DNA of 5,347 bases from Selenomonadaceae bacterium (GCA_016286075.1 JAEERZ010000162.1:1-5347); one strand, 5' to 3'; positions 1 through 5,117 are shown, counted from the stretch's first letter. The notes: generated from the letters alone by a model not told the origin. Program-made: numbers and translations.

Positions 1-486
1 GCGGTCGCGATAGCTGCGGTCAACGCGCTGCTGCTCCCATTCCGTGTGCACCGGCTTGATGTAATAGCTGTTCTCCCACTTCAGCACGCGGCTCTTGACC
101 CATGCGTCGGCCACCGTCGAAAGGTTCTCCGCGAAAAGCTGGTTCGCCCTGGCGGGATCGGTGTTCGCCAGCCCGTCGAGATCGACGCCGATTGCCAGCG
201 AGATGCGCCGCCGCGCCTGTTCTTCGCTCAGGATTTCGCAGCCCATTTTTTTCGCGTACTGCGGGAAATCGCTTTGGTACTTGTGCGCTTTCAGGTTGCT
301 GCTGAAATCCGGCACCGAAAGGTCGACGTCGTAGACGAGCACCCGCTTCACACGGGAAAAGTCATAGGAGCTGTCTTTCCAGTCCGTCTTCTCCGCCGAC
401 GCGGCCTGCGGCAGCACCGCCAGCCAGACGCCCAGCAGCAGCGCGAAAACGGCGCGCCGCCATACGCCTCTTTGCCATAGTTTCAT
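1..486 (-). CDS. Exported protein of unknown function, N-terminal part (truncated by window edge)
   Basis: This open frame begins at ATG 486 and runs without a stop to position 1, giving 162 residues; the C-terminus lies outside the window. The start is supported by GGAGGG at 497-492, five bases upstream. Residues 1-31 form a clear signal peptide: MKLWQRGVWRR, a hydrophobic stretch AVFALLLGVWLAVL, and an A-S-A cleavage site before EKTDW. The protein is therefore probably exported. There is no lipobox cysteine, so it is not an obvious lipoprotein. The mature part contains YDFSRVKRVLVYDVDLS (about residues 41-57), reminiscent of small periplasmic or surface proteins of unknown function in Negativicutes, but I cannot name a family. 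One Cys is visible, in KMGCEI. The gene is divergent from the His-rich exported protein at 660. The existence of the gene is secure; its function is unknown. Confidence 0.85.
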   Translation of the reverse strand, partial: MKLWQRGVWRRAVFALLLGVWLAVLPQAASAEKTDWKDSSYDFSRVKRVLVYDVDLSVPDFSSNLKAHKYQSDFPQYAKKMGCEILSEEQARRRISLAIGVDLDGLANTDPARANQLFAENLSTVADAWVKSRVLKWENSYYIKPVHTEWEQQRVDRSYRDR

Positions 487-524
487 ATAATCCCTCCTCA
501 TAATAAAACTACAGAACTTCTTAA

Positions 525-533
525 ATTATATCA
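525..533 (-). promoter_or_regulatory. Extended -10 promoter for the exported protein at 1-486
   Basis: On the minus strand this reads TGATATAAT, an exact match to the extended -10 consensus TGnTATAAT. It lies 38 bases upstream of the start codon at 486. The hexamer expected at the -35 position (around 548-553) is not close to TTGACA, which is typical of extended -10 promoters. Confidence 0.6.
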
Positions 534-544
534 TTTTTTCGGGC

Positions 545-577
545 AAAAATCTCTCCATCGCCGGGCATGCGATTTTT
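545..577. repeat. Short inverted repeat in the divergent intergenic region
   Basis: AAAAATC at 545-551 is inverted as GATTTTT at 571-577. A second, overlapping pair, ATCGC (557-561) and GCGAT (569-573), lies inside it. The structure covers the -35 area of the leftward promoter and sits just upstream of the rightward one, so it could be a binding site acting on both genes. The arms are short and partly A/T runs, so chance is a real alternative. Confidence 0.3.
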
Positions 578-602
578 AATAGTTTTCTCAGGAAATCATC
601 GT

Positions 603-629
603 TTGTTTTTAATCATGGCGCCCTACAAT
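603..629 (+). promoter_or_regulatory. Candidate promoter for the His-rich exported protein
   Basis: TACAAT at 624-629 is a good -10 hexamer. TTGTTT at 603-608 is the best -35 nearby, but the 15-base spacing is short. A start of transcription near 636 would give a leader of about 24 bases containing the ribosome binding site at 645-651. This position also argues against translation starting at ATG 567. Confidence 0.4.
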
Positions 630-659
630 GAAGCCAGAAAAAGAAAGGCGGTGTTCCAT

Positions 660-1010
660 ATGAAACGGTGGGTAAATATTATGTCGGCTTTGATTTTCGG
701 GGCGATATTGCTCGGCATGGCAGCGGGCGCAGGCGAAGCGGCGCCGGCTCCGGCAGGAGGGATTCGACACGAGAAGACGATTGAGCAAAAGCACGCGCAT
801 CATAACAGGCGCCCGCCTGCACGTCATGTGGGCCATCACAACGACCATCGCAGAGACGTTCATCACCATCATCGTCACGACCATAGGAATCCCCATATTC
901 GCGAAATTCACCACAAACCTCATCGCGATATTCGGCATGACCGTCATCATCGCGTGCATCATGCGGAGAACGGCGGCAATATAAGGGCTTCGCTGGCGAT
1001 GGATATTTGA
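660..1010 (+). CDS. Small exported histidine-rich protein (116 aa)
   Basis: I start the protein at ATG 660, preceded by AAGGCGG (645-651) eight bases away. This start puts a classic signal peptide at the N-terminus: MKRW, hydrophobic residues 5-22, and a cleavage site near GEA-A at residues 25-28. Starting at the in-frame ATG 567 would add 31 residues and bury the signal sequence. The mature part (about 89 residues) has 23 histidines between residues 37 and 101, often as HH pairs plus one HHHH run (68-71), interspersed with Arg and Asp. It has no cysteine. Such composition is known to bind transition metals such as Zn, Ni or Cu, so a metal-buffering or surface role is plausible, but this is inferred from composition only. 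The gene is divergent from 1-486 and followed directly by a terminator. A low-complexity region of this kind could be mistaken for a spurious frame, but the promoter, binding site, signal peptide and terminator all agree. Confidence 0.82.
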   Translation: MKRWVNIMSALIFGAILLGMAAGAGEAAPAPAGGIRHEKTIEQKHAHHNRRPPARHVGHHNDHRRDVHHHHRHDHRNPHIREIHHKPHRDIRHDRHHRVHHAENGGNIRASLAMDI

Positions 1011-1016
1011 ATCCAC

Positions 1017-1046
1017 AAAGGCCGGAACATTTCGTTCCGGCCTTTT
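1017..1046 (+). terminator. Rho-independent terminator, probably bidirectional
   Basis: AAAGGCCGGAAC (1017-1028) and GTTCCGGCCTTT (1034-1045) form a perfect 12-bp stem with a 5-base loop, ending in TTTT (1043-1046). It begins six bases after the stop of the His-rich gene. The ATPase gene converges from the other side, and the minus-strand reading (ending in CCTTTG) could terminate that transcript too, though with a weaker T tract. Confidence 0.85.
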
Positions 1047-1102
1047 GACGTCACAGAATAGTTAACAAACCAAGAAGCCCTCGGGTTTAGCTGTAGGGAG
1101 CG

Positions 1103-2329
1103 TCAAACATATTCTATTGGCAACGCTACGGCGTTTTCGTTTAAGTCAACAGGTTTGTCGTACAGGCACAGCAAGACACCTTTGCTTCGCTTTTTCCCTT
1201 TGACCTTGTCCAGTACGTCAAAGGCGTTTGTCATGTCCAGCCGTGGATTGGCCGTCATCTTGATTTCTATCGGGTAAATAGAGTCACCGTCCTCAATCAG
1301 AAGGTCGATCTCCGATTCCCTTGCCTTGTCCTTGCCCCGGTAGTAGGTTAAATGCATGCGGTAATCAATGCCAGCGTTGGAGAAACTTTTTATGATTTCA
1401 GATACGGCGAAAGTCTCGAAAAGCCCGCCTGCCAGCGCGCCGGTCATCGCAGTTTCCGCCGTTCGATATTTGGTCAAGAAGCATACAAGGCCTGTGTCGC
1501 GGAAATAAAACTTCGGTGTTTTGATGGCTCGCGTCAGGGCAGAATTGGAAAAAGGCGGAAGGGTGGTGATGATACCGGAGGCTTCGAGGATAGAGGTCCA
1601 TTCTTTTGCGGTGGCGGCGGTGACATCCGCCTGTTCTGCAACTTTTGTGTAGTTAAGGATTCCACCCGTTCGCGCCGCCATAGCGGAAAGGAATCGGGAG
1701 AAACGCAATTGGTCTTTAACACGCAACAAATCGTTTACATCGCGGTTTAGATATGTCTGCACATAGGACGAATAAAAAGTTTGCCAATCCGCGGATGATT
1801 CGTAGAGTGCAGGAAAGGAACCGCGATGGATGATTTCCCAAATGTTTTTGCAACGGCTGTATGTTTTTGCGCGTTCGGCGATATAACCAGCCGTGGGGAT
1901 AAAGGGACGGTTGAAGCCGCAATTGTCAATTTCCCGCAAGGAAAGACCGGCCAATTCAAAAATCGCGACGCGCCCGACCAAGCTTTCTGATACGTGTTTC
2001 ATCAAGCGGAAGGATTGGGACCCTGTCAGCGAGAATAGATTCCGATCGTCGGAGGCGTCGCATTCCATCTTGATATAGGGAAACAAATGTTGAATGTACT
2101 GCACCTCGTCTAACGTAATGGGAGTTGGGTGGTTCCGGAAGAAAAGGCCAGGCTCGCGTCCTGCTTCTTCAAGCAGGATAGGATCGTCGAAGGTCAGATA
2201 GGCGCGATTGGGATAAATGTGTTTTAGCAGAGTGGATTTTCCTGCCTGCCTCGCACCCGTGACGAGAACTGCCTTGAAATTCTTGCCTGCGTTTATTATG
2301 AAGCTTTCCATACTTCGCTTGATATACAT
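1103..2329 (-). CDS. AAA-type ATPase with DUF4143 C-terminal domain (AAA_14/DUF4143, COG1373)
   Basis: A 408-residue protein starting at ATG 2329, with AGGAG (2340-2336) six bases upstream. The N-terminal P-loop domain shows Walker A GARQAGKS (25-32), Walker B ITLDE (71-75), the sensor-like motif LTGSQ (101-105) and SLVGR (116-120), the conserved arginine motif of this family. Residues about 223-262 look like a winged helix (NYTKVAEQADV..). The C-terminal domain has the spacing of a PD-(D/E)XK nuclease fold: E305 in GGLFETF, D342 in EIDLL, and E355-x-K357 in IEIK. All catalytic-type residues appear intact and the length is normal for the family. The biochemical role of these cytoplasmic proteins is not established; ATP-dependent action on DNA or on a partner protein is inference. 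The gene stands alone, has its own promoter overlapped by a palindrome, and is more AT-rich than its neighbours, consistent with horizontal acquisition. Confidence 0.93.
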   Translation of the reverse strand: MYIKRSMESFIINAGKNFKAVLVTGARQAGKSTLLKHIYPNRAYLTFDDPILLEEAGREPGLFFRNHPTPITLDEVQYIQHLFPYIKMECDASDDRNLFSLTGSQSFRLMKHVSESLVGRVAIFELAGLSLREIDNCGFNRPFIPTAGYIAERAKTYSRCKNIWEIIHRGSFPALYESSADWQTFYSSYVQTYLNRDVNDLLRVKDQLRFSRFLSAMAARTGGILNYTKVAEQADVTAATAKEWTSILEASGIITTLPPFSNSALTRAIKTPKFYFRDTGLVCFLTKYRTAETAMTGALAGGLFETFAVSEIIKSFSNAGIDYRMHLTYYRGKDKARESEIDLLIEDGDSIYPIEIKMTANPRLDMTNAFDVLDKVKGKKRSKGVLLCLYDKPVDLNENAVALPIEYV

Positions 2330-2342
2330 ATTATTCTCCTAT

Positions 2343-2383
2343 TTTGTGGCTAATTTATAGTTGTATTATAAATCAGCCACAAA
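2343..2383. repeat. 41-bp near-perfect palindrome overlapping the ATPase promoter (operator candidate)
   Basis: The arms are 2343-2359 and 2367-2383: 17 bases each, with one mismatch (2352/2374). The outer nine bases, TTTGTGGCT and AGCCACAAA, pair perfectly. One arm lies between the -35 and -10 hexamers of the ATPase promoter and covers part of the -10; the other lies at and just after the expected transcription start. A protein dimer bound here would block the promoter, so this is a likely operator. Most of one arm lies upstream of the transcript start, so an RNA hairpin acting as attenuator is less likely. The regulator is unknown; autoregulation by the ATPase is possible but unproven. Confidence 0.7.
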
Positions 2384-2393
2384 GCCCCGTCAA
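2365..2393 (-). promoter_or_regulatory. Strong promoter of the ATPase gene
   Basis: On the minus strand, TTGACG (2393-2388) and TATAAT (2370-2365) are separated by exactly 17 bases, which is nearly the consensus for the vegetative sigma factor. The predicted start of transcription is near 2358, giving a leader of about 30 bases before ATG 2329. Confidence 0.75.
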
Positions 2394-2437
2394 TGCTTTT
2401 TCTATGCGGGTTTACGGAGTGGCTGCTTTTTGGAATG

Positions 2438-2467
2438 AAAAAACGGGCGGCGCTGCCGTCCGTTTTT
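2438..2467 (-). terminator. Rho-independent terminator of the DUF1269-like gene
   Basis: Bases 2439-2451 pair with 2455-2467 (13 bp including one G-T pair) around a 3-base loop. On the minus strand the stem ends in a T tract (TTTTTT, 2443-2438). It lies 21 bases beyond the stop codon of the gene at 2488-3099 and separates that gene from the ATPase promoter. Confidence 0.8.
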
Positions 2468-2487
2468 CATTTGAATATTTGCCGCGG

Positions 2488-3099
2488 CTATTTGGAATAC
2501 AGTTTGTTGAATTCCTCGCGGATTTCTTCGCCCTTCTTCACGATCTTTTCCCGGATTTGGGCTTTTTTCGCCTCGCGCAGTTTTTTCTTCGCGTCGGAGG
2601 CCAGCTCCTCCTGCAGCTTTACGGCCTGCTCGACTTCGGCGGCCACCTCGGCGGCGGGATAGCGGGTGATTGTGACCTTGTACGGCGAAAGCTTCGCGTT
2701 CAGCATCGTCTCGTCGTTTTCCTGCGCCAGCGCGATAAGCGCCACGTCGCCGTCTTTGAGCTTCGTCGTCACCTGCTCGATCAGCGAGATTCCCTGCCGC
2801 GCGTCGCCCGCGTCCTTGATGCGCCCAATCAGGGAGCCCATCGCCATGCCGAAGAGCATGCCCAGCGGGCCGCCCAGTATGCCGATCAGCATGCCCATCA
2901 TGCCGCCGAAACGCGTGTCGTCCGTCGTGGTGACGCCGGAGTCCGCGGCGTCGGCGAGGGTGATGTGCCCGTCCCGCTTTTTGAGCAGCGCCAAGTGCGC
3001 GACGATGCAGGACTGGCTGATCATGCTCTGCTTGATTTCCGAAAACGCCCGATAGGCCTCGTTTTCTTCCGAGAAAAGAACGGTGATTACATTTTCCAT
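2488..3099 (-). CDS. DUF1269-like protein with glycine-rich hydrophobic segment
   Basis: A 203-residue protein starting at ATG 3099, with GAGG (3110-3107) seven bases upstream. The N-terminus (MENVITVLFSEENEAYRAFSE) is a compact alpha/beta segment. Residues about 65-92 form a glycine- and methionine-rich hydrophobic stretch (GGMMGMLIGILGGPLG and following) with small residues spaced like a glycine zipper. This architecture resembles DUF1269/COG4803 proteins, often called membrane proteins of unknown function. The region 97-147 is again alpha/beta (DGDVALIALAQEND..). Residues about 150-203 are almost entirely charged helix, rich in Lys and Glu, and probably a coiled coil. There is no signal peptide. 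The zipper could lie in or on the inner membrane, or mediate oligomerisation. The function is unknown and the family assignment is moderately certain. It is a single-gene unit with its own promoter and terminator. Confidence 0.85.
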   Translation of the reverse strand: MENVITVLFSEENEAYRAFSEIKQSMISQSCIVAHLALLKKRDGHITLADAADSGVTTTDDTRFGGMMGMLIGILGGPLGMLFGMAMGSLIGRIKDAGDARQGISLIEQVTTKLKDGDVALIALAQENDETMLNAKLSPYKVTITRYPAAEVAAEVEQAVKLQEELASDAKKKLREAKKAQIREKIVKKGEEIREEFNKLYSK

Positions 3100-3132
3100 A
3101 GTTGTGCCTCGCTTTCTGTAGGATATATGGAT

Positions 3133-3161
3133 ATAATAGCGCAGCCCCTGGGGAAAATCAA
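3133..3161 (-). promoter_or_regulatory. Promoter of the DUF1269-like gene
   Basis: On the minus strand, TTGATT (3161-3156) and TATTAT (3138-3133) are 17 bases apart. The -35 begins two bases beyond the stop codon of the HAD phosphatase gene. No hairpin terminator is visible between the two genes, so read-through from the phosphatase promoter is also possible. Confidence 0.55.
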
Positions 3162-3162
3162 A

Positions 3163-3849
3163 TCATTTTCCTGAAGGGGGACGCTTCAAGAGGAGCGTCG
3201 TTTCGAGGCTATCCCCGATCGCCTCGTGCGGATACGCGGCCAGTTCTTCGGCGGTCGTGACCCCGTGGGTGACGCCGAAAAAAGCGACGCCTGCGTTTTG
3301 GGCGGTTGCGGCGTCCGTGGTGCTGTCGCCGGTATAGAGCGCGTCCTCGGGAGAAAACCCGAAACGGGAAAGCGCCAAATGTATGCCCTCCGGCGACGGC
3401 TTCAGCTCGTTTACCTCCTCGCAGCCGATGATGAAGTCCACGAGATTTTCCGCCTTGTCCCGGACGAAGGCTTCGCGAATGCGGTGCGAGGTTTTCGACG
3501 AGATAATCGCGACCCGCGCGCCGCGATTTTTCAGCTTTTGCAGCGTGGGAAGCGCTTCCGGGTAGAAGTGCGTGTTCGCGGTCATGTATTGATCGGCCAG
3601 CGCCCGATAGTGCGTCAGGAATTCTTCGATCTTTTCGTCGCCGCGCAGTCCCGTGATGCGTCCGACGGCGTCCTTCATCGGCAGGCCGATGGTGCGCTCG
3701 ATGACGATGTCCTCCACGGGAGGAAGGCCGAAGGCTTCCATCGTGAGGTGGAAGCAAAATGTGATGCCTTTCGCGGAGTCCGCCAGCGTGTAGTCGAAGT
3801 CGAACAGATAGCAGGAATAAAAGGTTGAATCGCAGTTCTCGTTTGTCAT
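3163..3849 (-). CDS. HAD-superfamily phosphatase, phosphoglycolate-phosphatase-like
   Basis: I start this at ATG 3849, giving 228 residues, because AAGGAAG (3863-3857) sits seven bases upstream and the HAD motif then begins at residue 17, as is usual. The frame stays open up to ATG 3963, but that start would run through the promoter. Motif I is DFDYTLADS (nucleophile D17, acid/base D19). Motif II is IISS (S117). The lysine motif is ELKPSP (K150). Motif IV is TGDSTTD (D175, D179). Residues about 28-95 make a helical C1-type cap, followed by FYPEALPTLQKLKNRG, typical of the Gph/PpaX group. Phosphoglycolate, pyrophosphate or another small phosphoester are possible substrates; sequence alone does not decide. 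It is a cytoplasmic, Mg-dependent enzyme family. The gene diverges from the RNase H gene. Confidence 0.92.
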   Translation of the reverse strand: MTNENCDSTFYSCYLFDFDYTLADSAKGITFCFHLTMEAFGLPPVEDIVIERTIGLPMKDAVGRITGLRGDEKIEEFLTHYRALADQYMTANTHFYPEALPTLQKLKNRGARVAIISSKTSHRIREAFVRDKAENLVDFIIGCEEVNELKPSPEGIHLALSRFGFSPEDALYTGDSTTDAATAQNAGVAFFGVTHGVTTAEELAAYPHEAIGDSLETTLLLKRPPSGK

Positions 3850-3870
3850 GCAGTCACTTCCTTCGCCACC

Positions 3871-3879
3871 ATTATAGCA
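3871..3879 (-). promoter_or_regulatory. Extended -10 promoter of the HAD phosphatase
   Basis: The minus strand reads TGCTATAAT, an exact extended -10 box. No good -35 is visible. Transcription would start near 3864, leaving a very short leader of about 15 bases that is almost entirely the ribosome binding site. Confidence 0.6.
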
Positions 3880-3929
3880 GAAAGTGCGGGGTTCTTTTTC
3901 AGAAATTTTATTCCTTTTTTGGCGTATCG

Positions 3930-3938
3930 TGGTATAAT
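3930..3938 (+). promoter_or_regulatory. Extended -10 promoter of the RNase H gene
   Basis: TGGTATAAT matches the extended -10 consensus exactly. The -35 region (around 3910-3916, ATTCCTT) is poor. Transcription would start near 3945, giving a leader of about 70 bases. The leftward phosphatase promoter lies about 60 bases away, so the two are divergent and closely spaced. Confidence 0.6.
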
Positions 3939-3992
3939 ACAGATTGGACAGGTTCGCGGGCACGGAAAGCCGTCTGTGTCCGCGGCGAAGGG

Positions 3993-4003
3993 AAAGGAGG
4001 TGA
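3993..4003 (+). promoter_or_regulatory. Near-perfect Shine-Dalgarno with unusually long spacing
   Basis: AAAGGAGGTGA is almost fully complementary to the 16S rRNA 3' end. There are 15 bases from GGAGG to the ATG at 4016, longer than usual. No upstream in-frame start can fix this, because TGA at 4013-4015 directly precedes the ATG in frame. Confidence 0.7.
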
Positions 4004-4015
4004 CATCATCGCTGA

Positions 4016-5116
4016 ATGGCATGGATCTATGCAGTAAGAAAGGGTCATGCGCCTGGGCTTTATCATGACGTCGAGGAGTACCAAAAGGCAATCGACGGTT
4101 TCCCAGGTGCGGAAGGACGCCGCTTCCAGGACGAAGCGGCGGCGCGGCGCTATCTCGACGGAGAGACGCCGACGCGAAAGGGGATTTACGCGGTGCGGCG
4201 CGGCCGCGTACCCGGAATTTATTACAGCGCCGCGGAATGCGAGGAGCAGGTTCGCGGCTTCAACGGCGCCGAAAGTCAAAGATTTTCCACGATAGAGGCC
4301 GCCAAGCGGTATATGATGGGCGAAAGAAAGACAAGGCGCGCCGTCGTTCGCGCGCCGCAAAAAGTGCCGCACAGCGTCCGGGGGCGCACCGCGCATCATC
4401 CGGGCGCGCGTTCCCAGCTCGTTCCCGAGGGACGGACGGGGGCGGGGGCGCCGATCAAGATTTACACCGACGGCGGATGCCTCGTTCACGAGGACGGCGC
4501 GGGCGGCTACGCGGCGGTTATCTGCTTGCCCAACGGCAACCGCAAGGAGCTTTCCGGCGGCGTCGATATGACGAACAGCTCCCGTATGGAGCTTTTGGCC
4601 GCCGTGGCGGCGCTCAGGACGCTGGAAAGCGTCGCGAAAATCGGCGCGTCGGTGGAACTTTACACCGACAGCCAATACCTCTATCAGGGCGTCACGTCGA
4701 GAATTTGGGAAAATTCCGGCGGACCGCTGGAGAAGCTTCTGAACAACGACCTGTGGACCGAGCTTTCAAGGCTCGTCGACGGCTATTCCATCGAATGGTT
4801 TTGGGTCAAGGGACATAACGGCACGCTGATGAACGAGCGCTGCGACTGGCTCGCCACCGCGGCGGCGAAACGCACCGTCGCGGAGAAAAAATGGGTGCCG
4901 GATTTCGCGAAGCAACTGGAAACGGCGAAGAATCGCATTCGGGAATTGGAGCGCATCAATAAAAAGCTCACCAGCGACGCCGACAGGTTCCATCTGTTGA
5001 CGGACGGCAAGCTCTCCACTGCGGACAAAGATTTGTTTCACGCGGTTTACAACGAGAGCCTCACGGGCTTCGTCCGCTGGAAATTCCGCCGCTGGTTTAC
5101 AAAGCAGCGGCATTAA
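4016..5116 (+). CDS. rnhA: Ribonuclease HI with two N-terminal hybrid-binding (viroplasmin) domains
   Basis: A 366-residue protein that would cut the RNA strand of RNA:DNA hybrids (R-loops, primers) in the cytoplasm. Two tandem hybrid-binding domains occupy residues 4-48 (YAVRKGHAPGLY..) and 57-101 (YAVRRGRVPGIY..). A basic, low-complexity linker follows at about 102-146. The RNase H domain (147-285) has the full catalytic set: D152 (YTDGG), E191 (SRMELLAA), D217 (YTDSQYL) and D276 (NERCDWLA), plus the conserved His266 in VKGHNG. An extension of about 80 residues follows: a charged helix (about 294-322, QLETAKNRIRELERINKKL) and a basic, aromatic tail (FVRWKFRRWFTKQRH). The protein is longer than the common one-domain bacterial enzyme. 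Neither hybrid-binding domain keeps the tryptophan expected in the DNA-contact channel. The start at 4016 is forced by an in-frame stop just before it. A strong terminator follows, so it is a single-gene unit. The gene symbol reflects function; the name in this species may differ. Confidence 0.95.
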   Translation: MAWIYAVRKGHAPGLYHDVEEYQKAIDGFPGAEGRRFQDEAAARRYLDGETPTRKGIYAVRRGRVPGIYYSAAECEEQVRGFNGAESQRFSTIEAAKRYMMGERKTRRAVVRAPQKVPHSVRGRTAHHPGARSQLVPEGRTGAGAPIKIYTDGGCLVHEDGAGGYAAVICLPNGNRKELSGGVDMTNSSRMELLAAVAALRTLESVAKIGASVELYTDSQYLYQGVTSRIWENSGGPLEKLLNNDLWTELSRLVDGYSIEWFWVKGHNGTLMNERCDWLATAAAKRTVAEKKWVPDFAKQLETAKNRIRELERINKKLTSDADRFHLLTDGKLSTADKDLFHAVYNESLTGFVRWKFRRWFTKQRH

Positions 5117-5117
5117 G

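Noticed and set aside
46..480. Long plus-strand open frame opposite the left-edge exported protein
   Set aside because: The minus-strand frame has a ribosome binding site, an extended -10 promoter and a signal peptide; the plus frame has none of these and is a GC-rich shadow.
567..659. Longer start (ATG 567) for the His-rich protein
   Set aside because: It lies upstream of the likely promoter, has no ribosome binding site, and would place 31 residues before an evident signal peptide.
609..1016. Minus-strand frame rich in Met and Val opposite the His-rich gene
   Set aside because: CAT/CAC histidine codons read backwards give ATG/GTG, which explains its Met/Val-rich composition; it is an antisense artefact.
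1075..1088. AAGCCCTCGGGTTT as a hairpin terminator for the ATPase gene
   Set aside because: The stem would be about six base pairs with a 2-base loop, and there is a much stronger bidirectional hairpin at 1017-1046.
2344..3174. 276-residue plus-strand open frame
   Set aside because: It covers the DUF1269-like gene in antisense and runs through its terminator and the ATPase promoter; it has no binding site and a biased His/Arg/Leu composition.
3850..3963. N-terminal extension of the phosphatase to ATG 3963
   Set aside because: The extra 38 residues are encoded across the extended -10 promoter and the ribosome binding site, and resemble no part of a HAD protein.
3908..4675. 255-residue minus-strand open frame over the RNase H start
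   Set aside because: It is antisense to clear hybrid-binding and RNase H motifs and crosses both divergent promoters.
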